Shown here in pieces: positions 40,279-49,212 of a DNA stretch of 64,000 nucleotides. The notes beneath the pieces were generated by a model. That model worked only from the letters and a program-made list of their open reading frames with translations, was not told where the DNA came from and made no database searches. The stretch lies in contig CAVXNM010000058.1 of assembly GCA_963763115.1 (NCBI GenBank), forward strand, positions 1 to 64,000, given 5' to 3'. The DNA is from CAVQCA01 sp963763115. GTDB lineage: Bacteria; Pseudomonadota; Gammaproteobacteria; UBA9214. Each line of letters opens with the position of its first letter. Position 1 is the stretch's first letter. The translations under genes were made by a program, and so were the position numbers.

Positions 40279-42551
40279 TTGTCAACCTTCATCAACAAGG
40301 GTGGTAGAAACAGGAAATCGGCGGCGAGCGCGAAGGCGATGGTGACGGCCGTCAGCAATCCCATATCCGCGTTCATCCGGAATGGCGAGAGGGTCAGGAC
40401 CAGGAAGCCGGCTATCAGGACCAGCGAGGTCACCCCCAGCGCCATACCGACAGTGGAGAAGGCATAGCGTACCGCATCGGGCGAATCGAGGTGCTGCTCG
40501 CGACGGGCGCGCAGGTACTTGCTGAGAAAATGCACGGTATCGTCGACCACGATGCCCAGCGTCATGCCCGTCACCACGGAAAGCGCAAGTCCGACCTCCC
40601 CCACCAGCACGCCCCACAATCCGAATGCCATGGCGGCCGGCGCAAGATTCGGAATCAGGCTGACCAGGCCGATTTTCAGGGATCGCAGGGCGATTACCAG
40701 CACCAAGGAAATCAGCACCAGCGCCACCGTCGTGCCGGTCAGCATGTTACGGATATTGCGCTGTCCGATGTGCGCGAACATGACCGCGGGACTCGCCCCG
40801 TCGGACCGCATGTAGCGCGCATTCTGTTTCAGCCAGTTCTGCGCGGCGTCCTCGAGCGTCAGCAACTCATTGGAGGAGATATTCCCTACCGTCACCACGA
40901 GACGGGTCGCTGACTTACCAACGTCGATCTGATTGTTGAGATCCAGTCCGTATGGCAGCGACATCTCATAGAGCAGCAGGTATTGTGCAGACATGTCGCG
41001 CCGGTCAGGCAGCCGGTACCAGGCCGGGTCATCACCGTGCAGGTTTTTGTTCAGCCGTTTCATGATGTCGGTCAGCGAGTTGACGTGCAGCACTGCAGGC
41101 TGTGCCTGGTACCAGTCGGCAAAGCGCTCCACGTCGCGAAGAAACGCCGGGTCGCTGATGCCCCCGCTTTCCCCGGTTCCCAGGGAATACTCGATGGTGT
41201 AAAGGCCGGTGAGGTTTTTGCTCGCGAAGTCGGTCGCATTCCGAAAGGCGATTGTGTTGTCGAAGTATTTGATGTATTCGTCATTAAGCTGGTTGCGCGG
41301 AATGAATATCACCAGGCCCATGACCAGAAGCCCCATACCCCAGAAGAGCTGAACGCGCCGCCTGACGACATAATCGGCAAAACGGTCCATTATCAGGGAC
41401 CGGCGTGTGACGCCCGGCTGGACACGCACCGGCATGAACGTCATCAGGGCCGGGAGGAAACCCACCGAATAAACAAAGGCCGCCGCCACACCCATCGCCA
41501 CGATATTGCCAAGGTCCCGGAACGGCGGCGCATCGCTGAAGTTCATGCTCATGAATCCGATCACCGTGGTCAGGGAGGTGAGGAACACAGGCTGCAGGTT
41601 GATTCGCAGGCTGTCGACCATGGCGCTCGCCTTGTCCATGCCGCGGCGCATGGCGTGCAGAAAACTCACCAGGATGTGCACACAATCGGCGACCGCCAGG
41701 GTAAGAATAATCGTAGGTGCAGTGGCGGAAGGCGGTGTCAGCGCAATACCGAGCCAACCTGTCAGTCCCATGGCGGTCATCACGGAGATCACGATGACCA
41801 GGAATGTCGCCAGGGTCGCGGTAGCGGAGCGCAGCAGCAGGATGAGAGTCAGGATGACGACGCCGAACATCATCGGCACGAGTGTTTTCTGGTCATGCAG
41901 GATCACTTCCGGAAAGGAATTGTTCATAATCACCATTCCGGTGAGATAGACATCCAGGTCGGGATTGTCGGCCTCGATTTCGGCGACCAGACGCCGCGCA
42001 TGGGTGGTGATTTCAGGCACTTCCCCGCCGGAACCCGCCTCCGGCAGCTGGATGGTGACATTGACGCCGGTGACACGTCCATCCGGCGAGATCAGTCGAT
42101 CGACCAGCAAGGGCTCGTGTACGGCGATGTCGTGTATCCTCTGCAGGGCGGCTTCATCCAGTCCCTCGACGTCCGGCACCAGATCGTCGACCACCAGGTC
42201 ATCGCCATCAGCCTCGGTATGCTGGAAATTGGTGATTGAATCAACCCGAATCGACCAGGGGATCTGCCAGGCGGCCTGCGTGAGTTTCACCACACTGGCC
42301 AGCGTTTCCTGAGTAAACACCTTACCGTTCCGGGGTGCCAGTACGAACAGTACGTTATCCGATTTGGTATAGGTATTCTGCAGTTGTTCGAAAGCCCGCA
42401 GCTGGGGATTGTCGGCGCTGAAAAAAACGCGGTAGTCAGTCTTGAACTCGAGGAAGCGCATCCCGCTGGCAGCCCCCGCGACCAGTACGATTGTCATCAC
42501 CAGCACCAGGTAACGCCAGCGCAGCAACCATTCTCCGTAGATCTTGCCCAT
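40275..42551 (-). CDS. RND superfamily (MMPL-type) exporter
   Basis: 758 residues with about 12 membrane helices in two halves. The N-terminal half has one helix (LVLVMTIVLVAGAASG), a large periplasmic loop, then helices from MMFGVVILTLILLL onward; the second half repeats the plan (LTGTTVALVLISLVLVIAL, GMTLGIVVDDTVHFLSKYL). The GIVVDDTVHFLS and AVADCVHILVSFL segments carry the proton-relay acids of the family. It is coupled to the LolA-like gene, which suggests export of a lipid to the outer membrane. Cargo unknown. Confidence 0.9.
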   Translation of the reverse strand: MGKIYGEWLLRWRYLVLVMTIVLVAGAASGMRFLEFKTDYRVFFSADNPQLRAFEQLQNTYTKSDNVLFVLAPRNGKVFTQETLASVVKLTQAAWQIPWSIRVDSITNFQHTEADGDDLVVDDLVPDVEGLDEAALQRIHDIAVHEPLLVDRLISPDGRVTGVNVTIQLPEAGSGGEVPEITTHARRLVAEIEADNPDLDVYLTGMVIMNNSFPEVILHDQKTLVPMMFGVVILTLILLLRSATATLATFLVIVISVMTAMGLTGWLGIALTPPSATAPTIILTLAVADCVHILVSFLHAMRRGMDKASAMVDSLRINLQPVFLTSLTTVIGFMSMNFSDAPPFRDLGNIVAMGVAAAFVYSVGFLPALMTFMPVRVQPGVTRRSLIMDRFADYVVRRRVQLFWGMGLLVMGLVIFIPRNQLNDEYIKYFDNTIAFRNATDFASKNLTGLYTIEYSLGTGESGGISDPAFLRDVERFADWYQAQPAVLHVNSLTDIMKRLNKNLHGDDPAWYRLPDRRDMSAQYLLLYEMSLPYGLDLNNQIDVGKSATRLVVTVGNISSNELLTLEDAAQNWLKQNARYMRSDGASPAVMFAHIGQRNIRNMLTGTTVALVLISLVLVIALRSLKIGLVSLIPNLAPAAMAFGLWGVLVGEVGLALSVVTGMTLGIVVDDTVHFLSKYLRARREQHLDSPDAVRYAFSTVGMALGVTSLVLIAGFLVLTLSPFRMNADMGLLTAVTIAFALAADFLFLPPLLMKVDK

Positions 42552-42701
42552 TATTGTTCCTTATTTCTTTTCTGGAACCGGCCCCGGCTGCCCTGATTTG
42601 GATACCGTTGGTTCACCAGTCTGCAGACACACCGGACATATGGCCGAACTTGCAGACAAAACGCTATACTCATGCCACATGAGCGTCAACCAACAGGAGT
42701 A

Positions 42702-42911
42702 ATGAACATGTCCGCTATGAGAATGGTGTTTCTGGCGATGGCCGCACTGATACTTCTGGGTATCTGGCTGACCGGATTCAACACGGTTCATTGGGTGCTG
42801 TATCTGCCAGTTGCAGGACTGGTCTTTGCCGGCGTCACCGGGATCTGTCCGAGCTACCTGCTGTTCCACAAGATCGGGTTCAAGGGACAAATGCCCGGTA
42901 ACAAACTGTGA
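42702..42911 (+). CDS. small DUF2892/YgaP-like membrane protein
   Basis: 69 residues with two membrane helices (MVFLAMAALILLGIWLTG and VLYLPVAGLVFAGVTG) and the motif GICPSYLLFHKIGF, where the Cys-Pro at the second helix end resembles DUF2892 and the tail of YgaP. AGGAGT precedes the ATG at 42702. In YgaP this membrane part is fused to a rhodanese; here it stands alone. It is divergent from the RND gene. Confidence 0.68.
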   Translation: MNMSAMRMVFLAMAALILLGIWLTGFNTVHWVLYLPVAGLVFAGVTGICPSYLLFHKIGFKGQMPGNKL

Positions 42912-43091
42912 TTCTGACGCAGGGCACGTCATCAGTCCATTAGCTGCTGCAAATCCGCTGAATGCATGACCCATCCCCTGCTCACAGCAGATGGATTATT
43001 TGGCTGGACTCGAACAGCACGTGCCTTGGGTCTGTGTGATAATACCCGACCGTAAACTGCGTTGTACCGTCCAGAATCTGATCCAGATTGA

Positions 43092-46000
43092 ATGCACCGC
43101 TCGGCACCACACCACCAGGCGCCCGCGCTGGTCAGCCTGCTTAAACCGGTGCTGCCAGGTCAGCGTCGCGTCGTCACCTGGACCCGGCTGGCCGGCGACA
43201 GTCTGCCGCTGGCGCTGGCGCATGCCGCCAGTCGTGCCGGCGGACCCCTTGCCGTCATCACGCCGGACATGCAAGGCGCTGAGGTGCTGCAGGAACAGCT
43301 GGAATTCTTTCTCACGGGAAGCGCCATCGGCGTCAGCATCTTCCCCGACTGGGAGACCCTGCCCTACGACACCTTCTCACCGCATCAGGACATCATTTCG
43401 GAGCGTCTCGCCACGCTGAACCATCTGGCCGGGATGCGCCGGGGCGTGCTGATCATCGCCGTCACCACACTGCTGCAGCGCCTGCCGCCGCGCAGCTTTC
43501 TCTACCAGCACAGCCTGATCCTGCGCCACGGTCAGCGGCTGGACCTTGATGCGATGCGCACCCGACTCGACAGCGCCGGCTACCGATGCGTCTCCCAGGT
43601 CATGGAGCACGGGGAATTCGCGGTGCGCGGGTCGCTGCTTGATCTCTACCCGATGGGCAGCCCGCTGCCCCTGCGCATCGACCTGTTTGATGCGGAGATC
43701 GATTCCATCAGGACCTTCGACCCCGAAAACCAGCGCTCCCTGATGGAACAGAAGGCCGTCAACCTCCTGCCCGCCAGGGAATTTCCCCTTGACGAGGAGG
43801 GCATCCGGGGTTTCCGCCAGCGTTTTCGCGCGAGCTTCGAGGGCAACCCGCAGGACTGCTCCATCTATCGCGAGATCAGCCAGGGCATCACCCCCGGCGG
43901 AATCGAATACTATCTGCCCTTGTTCTTCGAGGAAACGGAGACCCTCTTCGACTACCTGCCCGGGGACACCTGCCTGGCCTTCCTGGATGCCACCGAAGCG
44001 GCCGGCGATGACTTCCAGAGACAACTCGCGGAACGCTTTGAATCGCGCCGGCATGATCGGGAACGGCCGATCCTGCCACCGGAAAAGCTCTATCTCGGCA
44101 TGGCAGAGCTGCGGGACTTCCAGAACCGGTATCCGCTGATCCGGGTGATTGCTTCCGGTGCGGCGGACCCGCCAGGCGATTGCACCTCTTACACCACGCG
44201 CCCGCTCGGCGATCTTAAAATCCGCCCGCGCCATGAGACGCCCGCCGGTGCTTTGCAGGCATTTGTCGCCGAATTTCCAGGGCGCATCCTGCTGACGGCG
44301 GAATCGAGCGGCCGGCGCGAAACCCTGCACGACCAGCTGCAGGGCTTCGCGATCCGGCCGGTCGTGGTCAGGTCATGGGCTGACTTTATCGCCACGACCG
44401 ATCCCGTGTGCCTGACGGTCGCGCCTCTGGAACAAGGGATGGTGATGGATGTCCCGGCCATCGCCGTCATCACGGAGACCAGCCTGTTCGGGGAACGCGC
44501 CCGGCAAATGCGCCGGAGAAAACCGGAACGCGACCCCGCAGCAATCATCCGTGACCTCACCGATCTCAATCTCGGGGCACCGGTGGTACACGAAAACCAC
44601 GGGGTCGGACGCTACCGCGGACTGGAGACGCTGACCGTCAACGACATCCCGGCCGAGTACCTCTGCATCGAATACGACGGCGGGGACAAGCTCTACGTCC
44701 CGGTCGCCTCCCTGCAACTGGTCAGCCGCTATACCGGCGCCTCGCCCGAAGAGGCGCCGCTGCACAAGCTCGGCGGCGACCAGTGGCAGCGCGCCCGGAA
44801 GAAGGCCGCTAAGCGCGTACATGACGTGGCGGTCGAATTGCTGGATATCTATGCGCGGCGGGCCGCCCACCAGGGCCATGCCTATGCATCGCCCCAGGAC
44901 GAATATGCGGCATTCACCGCCGCCTTCCCCTTTGAGGAGACGCCCGATCAGGAGAACACCATCGACAGTGTGCTCGCCGATATGCAGTCGCCGCTGCCGA
45001 TGGACCGGGTGGTGTGCGGCGACGTCGGCTTCGGCAAAACGGAGGTGGCCATGCGGGCGGCCTTCCTGGCGATCCAGGACGGCAGGCAGGTGGCCGTACT
45101 GGTCCCGACTACGCTGCTCGCACAGCAGCACTATCAGAACTTCCGCGACCGGTTCTCCGACTGGCCGGTGCGCATCGAGGCGCTGTCGCGCTTCCGCAGC
45201 GGCAAACAGCAGGAAGCGATCATGGCCGGGCTCGCGGAGGGTTCGGTCGACCTCGTCATCGGCACGCACAAACTGCTGCAGGAGCAGGTCAGGTTCAGGC
45301 GCCTCGGACTGCTCATCATCGACGAGGAACACCGCTTCGGGGTCACCCAGAAAGAACGGCTTAAGAAACTGCGCGCCGAAATCGATATCCTGACGCTGAC
45401 GGCAACCCCGATACCCCGAACCCTGAACATGTCGCTTTCCGGACTGCGCGATCTGTCCATCATCAGCACCCCGCCCGCTCATCGCCTTGCCGTCAAGACC
45501 TTTATCTGCGAATGGAACGACGCAGCCATTCGCGAGTCCTGCCTGCGCGAGATCAAACGCGGCGGCCAGATCTATTTCCTGCACAACCAGGTGGAGTCGA
45601 TTGACCGCATCGCCGGGGAGATTGCACGCATCGTTCCCGAGGCGGGTATCGGGGTCGCCCACGGCCAGATGCGCGAGCGAGAGCTCGAGCGGGTCATGCT
45701 GGATTTCTACCACCGTCGCTTCAATCTGCTGGTGTGCAGCACCATCATCGAAAGCGGCATCGACATACCCACGGCCAATACCATTATCATCAACCGCGCG
45801 GACAAGCTCGGACTTGCCCAGCTGCACCAGCTGCGCGGGCGAGTCGGGCGCTCGCACCACCGGGCCTACGCCTACCTGCTGACGCCACCGCGAAAGACGA
45901 TGACGGCAGACGCCGTCAAGCGACTGGAGGCGATCGCCTCGATGGAGGACCTTGGCGCCGGCTTTACCCTGGCCACGCATGACCTGGAAATACGCGGTGC

Positions 46001-46610
46001 CGGCGAACTGCTGGGCGACGAGCAGAGTGGCCAGATCCACGAAATCGGCTATACGCTGTATTCCGACCTCCTTGCCCGCGCCGTCAAGGCGCTGAAGGAA
46101 GGCCGCCGGCCGGAACTGGAGAAACCGCTGCACCAGGGTCCGGAAATCGACCTGTCGCTGCCCGCTCTTATAACCGATGACTATGTCCCCGACGTTCACA
46201 CCCGGCTGGTCATGTACAAGCGCATCGCCGGCGCCGGATCTGTCGAAGACCTGCGCGAGCTGCAGGTGGAGATGATCGACCGATTCGGCCTGCTGCCGGA
46301 ACCGCTCAAGAACCTGTTCCAGGTGACCGGGCTGAAACTGACGGCCGCCCCGATGGGCATCACGAAGATCGAGCTTGGCCGGCAGGAAGGACGCATCCTG
46401 TTCGGACAGGAGGCCGCCATCGATACCCAAAAACTGGTAGAGTTGCTCCAGCGCCAGCCGGGACGCTATCGCTTCGAGGACGGCAACAAATTGCGCTTCA
46501 GCGGCGACTTCGAGCAGGAGGAACAACGGTTTGCCACAGTGGCGGAACTGCTCTCCACTCTGGCACCCCAGGACGAGGCTCAGGATGACCATACCACACG
46601 CACTACCTAG
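43092..46610 (+). CDS. mfd: transcription-repair coupling factor Mfd
   Basis: Removes RNA polymerase stalled at lesions and recruits UvrA. 1,172 residues, the normal length. Order: UvrB-like N-terminal domains 1-340, RNA-polymerase interacting domain (GAPVVHENHGVGRYRG near 495), superfamily 2 translocase with Walker A GDVGFGKTEVAMRA near 640, DEEHRFGV, TATPIPRTLNMSLSGLRD, motif VI RGRVGRSHHRAYAYLL, and the C-terminal autoinhibitory domain from about 1010. Start at the ATG at 43092. The next gene begins inside its last codons. Confidence 0.97.
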   Translation: MHRSAPHHQAPALVSLLKPVLPGQRRVVTWTRLAGDSLPLALAHAASRAGGPLAVITPDMQGAEVLQEQLEFFLTGSAIGVSIFPDWETLPYDTFSPHQDIISERLATLNHLAGMRRGVLIIAVTTLLQRLPPRSFLYQHSLILRHGQRLDLDAMRTRLDSAGYRCVSQVMEHGEFAVRGSLLDLYPMGSPLPLRIDLFDAEIDSIRTFDPENQRSLMEQKAVNLLPAREFPLDEEGIRGFRQRFRASFEGNPQDCSIYREISQGITPGGIEYYLPLFFEETETLFDYLPGDTCLAFLDATEAAGDDFQRQLAERFESRRHDRERPILPPEKLYLGMAELRDFQNRYPLIRVIASGAADPPGDCTSYTTRPLGDLKIRPRHETPAGALQAFVAEFPGRILLTAESSGRRETLHDQLQGFAIRPVVVRSWADFIATTDPVCLTVAPLEQGMVMDVPAIAVITETSLFGERARQMRRRKPERDPAAIIRDLTDLNLGAPVVHENHGVGRYRGLETLTVNDIPAEYLCIEYDGGDKLYVPVASLQLVSRYTGASPEEAPLHKLGGDQWQRARKKAAKRVHDVAVELLDIYARRAAHQGHAYASPQDEYAAFTAAFPFEETPDQENTIDSVLADMQSPLPMDRVVCGDVGFGKTEVAMRAAFLAIQDGRQVAVLVPTTLLAQQHYQNFRDRFSDWPVRIEALSRFRSGKQQEAIMAGLAEGSVDLVIGTHKLLQEQVRFRRLGLLIIDEEHRFGVTQKERLKKLRAEIDILTLTATPIPRTLNMSLSGLRDLSIISTPPAHRLAVKTFICEWNDAAIRESCLREIKRGGQIYFLHNQVESIDRIAGEIARIVPEAGIGVAHGQMRERELERVMLDFYHRRFNLLVCSTIIESGIDIPTANTIIINRADKLGLAQLHQLRGRVGRSHHRAYAYLLTPPRKTMTADAVKRLEAIASMEDLGAGFTLATHDLEIRGAGELLGDEQSGQIHEIGYTLYSDLLARAVKALKEGRRPELEKPLHQGPEIDLSLPALITDDYVPDVHTRLVMYKRIAGAGSVEDLRELQVEMIDRFGLLPEPLKNLFQVTGLKLTAAPMGITKIELGRQEGRILFGQEAAIDTQKLVELLQRQPGRYRFEDGNKLRFSGDFEQEEQRFATVAELLSTLAPQDEAQDDHTTRTT

Positions 46611-47271
46611 ACCCGCCCGCGGGCATATGACCCTTTCGGGACTGTTATGTGTCCTGGCCGCTCTGTGCTGCCTCGGCACCCGGGCCGTGGCAGCCACCCG
46701 GTACGATGTCGAGGTGATCGTCTTCCGCAACCTTGCCGCCCGCGATGACGGCGAGCAGTGGCCGGCGAATACCACCGGCGCTGACGCCGGATTCGCCCGC
46801 AGCCCCCTCCAGCAGGGGCTGGAGAATCTGCCGGACAGCCAGTTCACCCTCAATGGTGTGGCGGGCGCACTGCAACGCTCCGGCGCCTATCAGGTACTGG
46901 CACATCGGCTCTGGCGCCAGGGTGCCGATGACAGGCACAGCGCCGTTCCCTACGTGCTGCACACCACCCAGGGCAGCGCAAACTATGAAGTCAATGGTTC
47001 GATCACGCTCATCCGTGAACGCTACCTGCACCTGGCCATCGACCTGGCGCTGACGTCCCCGGACTCGCTGTACCGGCTGGATGAGACACGGCGAATGCGC
47101 AGCGGTGAACTGCATTATTTCGACAACCCCCGCTTCGGCGTCATCGCCAGAGTGACACCCTATGAGTCGGACGAATCGGCGCCGGAGGATGAAACAGGTG
47201 CCGGCGAATTCACCGCGGTGCCCGACGAGGAAGGCGACAGCGCGGCGGGACCGCCGGGTGAGCCCCGTTGA
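46585..47271 (+). CDS. CsiV-family periplasmic protein
   Basis: 228 residues from an ATG at 46585 that overlaps the mfd end by 26 bases; a later ATG at 46627 is possible and places the signal peptide (MTLSGLLCVLAALCCLG) right at the N-terminus. The mature protein starts ATRYDVEVIVFRN, the hallmark of CsiV (DUF2803), and ends with an acidic low-complexity tail. CsiV in Acinetobacter/Pseudomonas-type bacteria binds peptidoglycan and helps export. Gene order mfd-csiV is common. Confidence 0.82.
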   Translation: MTIPHALPRPARGHMTLSGLLCVLAALCCLGTRAVAATRYDVEVIVFRNLAARDDGEQWPANTTGADAGFARSPLQQGLENLPDSQFTLNGVAGALQRSGAYQVLAHRLWRQGADDRHSAVPYVLHTTQGSANYEVNGSITLIRERYLHLAIDLALTSPDSLYRLDETRRMRSGELHYFDNPRFGVIARVTPYESDESAPEDETGAGEFTAVPDEEGDSAAGPPGEPR

Positions 47272-47308
47272 ACAAGCACTATCCTGTGTCCATCCATACA
47301 AAAATTAA

Positions 47309-47385
47309 CTCACCGCAAAGGCGCAAAGCCATTTAATCGTTTTCGTTACCAAGTTTCTTCGCGAACTTTGCGTCTTTGCGGTGAG
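47309..47385. repeat. inverted repeat, CACCGCAAAG family, copy 2
   Basis: Perfect 12-bp outer arms CTCACCGCAAAG / CTTTGCGGTGAG, with inner GCGCAAAG / CTTTGCGTC. It sits in the 211-base gap between convergent csiV and cysG and could fold into a long hairpin. No gene seen in the gap. Confidence 0.75.
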
Positions 47386-47482
47386 AATGGTGAGTTTGGC
47401 TGGACTCTATCTAGAAATCGGTATCCGAATTTTACTGTGTGCCGGCCGCGCGCCTGCCTGCGCAGTCTCGATATCGTCATAC

Positions 47483-48877
47483 TCAATCATCGCCGCCGTC
47501 GAACCATTTTAATTTATCCCGCAACTTCACTACCTCGCCCACGATAATGAGCGTCGGCGGCTTGATCTCCTCTCGCTCCACCAGGGTTGGAAGCGTGGCG
47601 AGCGTCTCGACGAATACCCGTTGATTTCGGGTGGTACCCTGCTGGACCAGTGCCGCGGGGGTATCATGCGGCAATCCATGGGCAAGCAGTTCTCTGGAGA
47701 GTATTTCGATGCTGTGCAGGCCCATGTAGAAAACGATGGTCTGAGCTGTTCTGGCGAGCCTTCCCCAGTCAAGATTGACGCTGCCGTCTTTCAGATGTCC
47801 GGTTACGAACACACACGACTGGGCGTAATCGCGATGTGTCAGGGGGATACCCGCATAGGATGCACACCCCGAAGCGGCGGTGATACCGGGAACCACCTGA
47901 AAGGGTATGCCCTGCTCCGCAAGCGTTTCGATTTCCTCACCGCCGCGGCCGAAAATGAACGGATCACCACCTTTCAGGCGCAGCACGCGATTGCCCTCCC
48001 TGGCCAGGCGAACGAGCAGTTCATTGATGCTTTCCTGAGACAGCGTATGTTTATCCCTTTCCTTGCCGGCATAAATCAATTCCGCATCACGCCTGACCAT
48101 GTCCAGAATCGGCCGTGACACCAGCCGGTCATAGACCACCACGTCAGCCTGCTGCATGAGTCGCAGCGCCCTGAAGGTGATCAGGTCCGGATCGCCCGGA
48201 CCCGCGCCCACAAGATATACTTCCCCGGTTGTGTCAAAAGTCTGGTCGGTATCCGCGATCGCCTCCTCCAGCGCCACCCGCGCCTCGTTCTCTCGGCCCG
48301 CAAACAGCAATTCGGCAACCCGCCCCTGCAGCACGTTCTCCCAGAAATAGCGACGCTGTGTGGAATCGGAGAATCGCTGCTTTACCTTGTGCCTGAATTC
48401 ATCAACCAGAACGGCAAGACGACCATAGGCAGAGGGTATGAAACTTTCCAGGCGGGCACGCAACAGGCGGGCGAGCACCGGTGAGGCCCCGCCAGTCGAG
48501 ACAGCCACCTGTACCGGGGACCTGTCAACCAGTGAGGGGACAATGAAACTGCATAACGTCGGCGTATCCACAACATTGACAGGTATCCGGTGGCTGTCCG
48601 CGACAACCGAGACCTGCCGGTTGACCGATTCGTTATCGGTTGCGGCAATCACGAGCACCATGCCGTCGATATCTTCATCGCGGAACTCCCTGCCTGTGTG
48701 CTGGATCCGACCTGATTCGCGCAGCTTCTCCAGTTCATCGCACAGGGCGGGCGCCACGAGCAAAATCCTCGCGCCGGCCCTGAGCAGCATGGCGACCTTG
48801 CGCGCCGCCACCTTGCCGCCGCCCACCACGAGGCAGGAGCGGCCTTCCAGCTTCAGAAAAACAGGGAGATACTTCAT
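47483..48877 (-). CDS. cysG: siroheme synthase CysG
   Basis: Trifunctional enzyme making siroheme from uroporphyrinogen III. The N-terminal part (residues 1-205) is the dehydrogenase/ferrochelatase: VVGGGKVAARKVAMLL binds NAD. The C-terminal part (from about 215) is the methyltransferase: VYLVGAGPGDPDLITF, GDPFIFGRGGEE, PGITAASGCASYAGIPLTHRDYA. Siroheme is the precursor of the DsrAB cofactor, and the gene lies about 10 kb from dsrA with dsrS-like between, so a link to sulfur oxidation is likely. Family membership is certain; in other genomes this gene also serves assimilatory sulfite reductase. Confidence 0.95.
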   Translation of the reverse strand: MKYLPVFLKLEGRSCLVVGGGKVAARKVAMLLRAGARILLVAPALCDELEKLRESGRIQHTGREFRDEDIDGMVLVIAATDNESVNRQVSVVADSHRIPVNVVDTPTLCSFIVPSLVDRSPVQVAVSTGGASPVLARLLRARLESFIPSAYGRLAVLVDEFRHKVKQRFSDSTQRRYFWENVLQGRVAELLFAGRENEARVALEEAIADTDQTFDTTGEVYLVGAGPGDPDLITFRALRLMQQADVVVYDRLVSRPILDMVRRDAELIYAGKERDKHTLSQESINELLVRLAREGNRVLRLKGGDPFIFGRGGEEIETLAEQGIPFQVVPGITAASGCASYAGIPLTHRDYAQSCVFVTGHLKDGSVNLDWGRLARTAQTIVFYMGLHSIEILSRELLAHGLPHDTPAALVQQGTTRNQRVFVETLATLPTLVEREEIKPPTLIIVGEVVKLRDKLKWFDGGDD

Positions 48878-48915
48878 AAATGTATGTCTATGGATGAGCA
48901 GCGCAGCCCGGCCGG

Positions 48916-49173
48916 CTACCGGGTCATCAGTAGGGGATCCAGCTTACCCGAGTACTCCAGATCCGCCAGGTTATCGTAACCAGCCACATGCCGGTCACCG
49001 ATGAAAATCTGGGGCACGGTGCGCCGGCCCGTGAGTCTGGCCAGTTCCCCGAAACCGTCAGACATTGTGTCAATAAATATCTTTTGTATATCGACGCCCT
49101 TTGATTTCAGCAAGCGTTCCGCCTGAAAACAATACGGACAGATAGCGGTACAGTACATTCGAACCTCGATCAC
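48916..49173 (-). CDS. grxC: glutaredoxin 3-type protein
   Basis: 85 residues, the size of monomeric glutaredoxins. Active site CPYC at residues 13-16 (AICPYCFQAERLL), cis-Pro segment RRTVPQIFIGDRHVAGYDNL, and glutathione-binding GYDN. It reduces protein or glutathione disulfides. It lies between cysG and the DsrS-like gene on the same strand, with 38 to 39 bases on each side, so it is probably in their operon. Confidence 0.92.
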   Translation of the reverse strand: MIEVRMYCTAICPYCFQAERLLKSKGVDIQKIFIDTMSDGFGELARLTGRRTVPQIFIGDRHVAGYDNLADLEYSGKLDPLLMTR

Positions 49174-49212
49174 GAAACATTCCCCCTGCGATAACGGCTT
49201 CCTAACGGTTTC

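Noticed and set aside
44373..46853. 826-codon frame antisense to mfd
   Set aside because: Long open antisense frames are common opposite GC-rich genes; no domain is recognisable and mfd on the other strand is complete.
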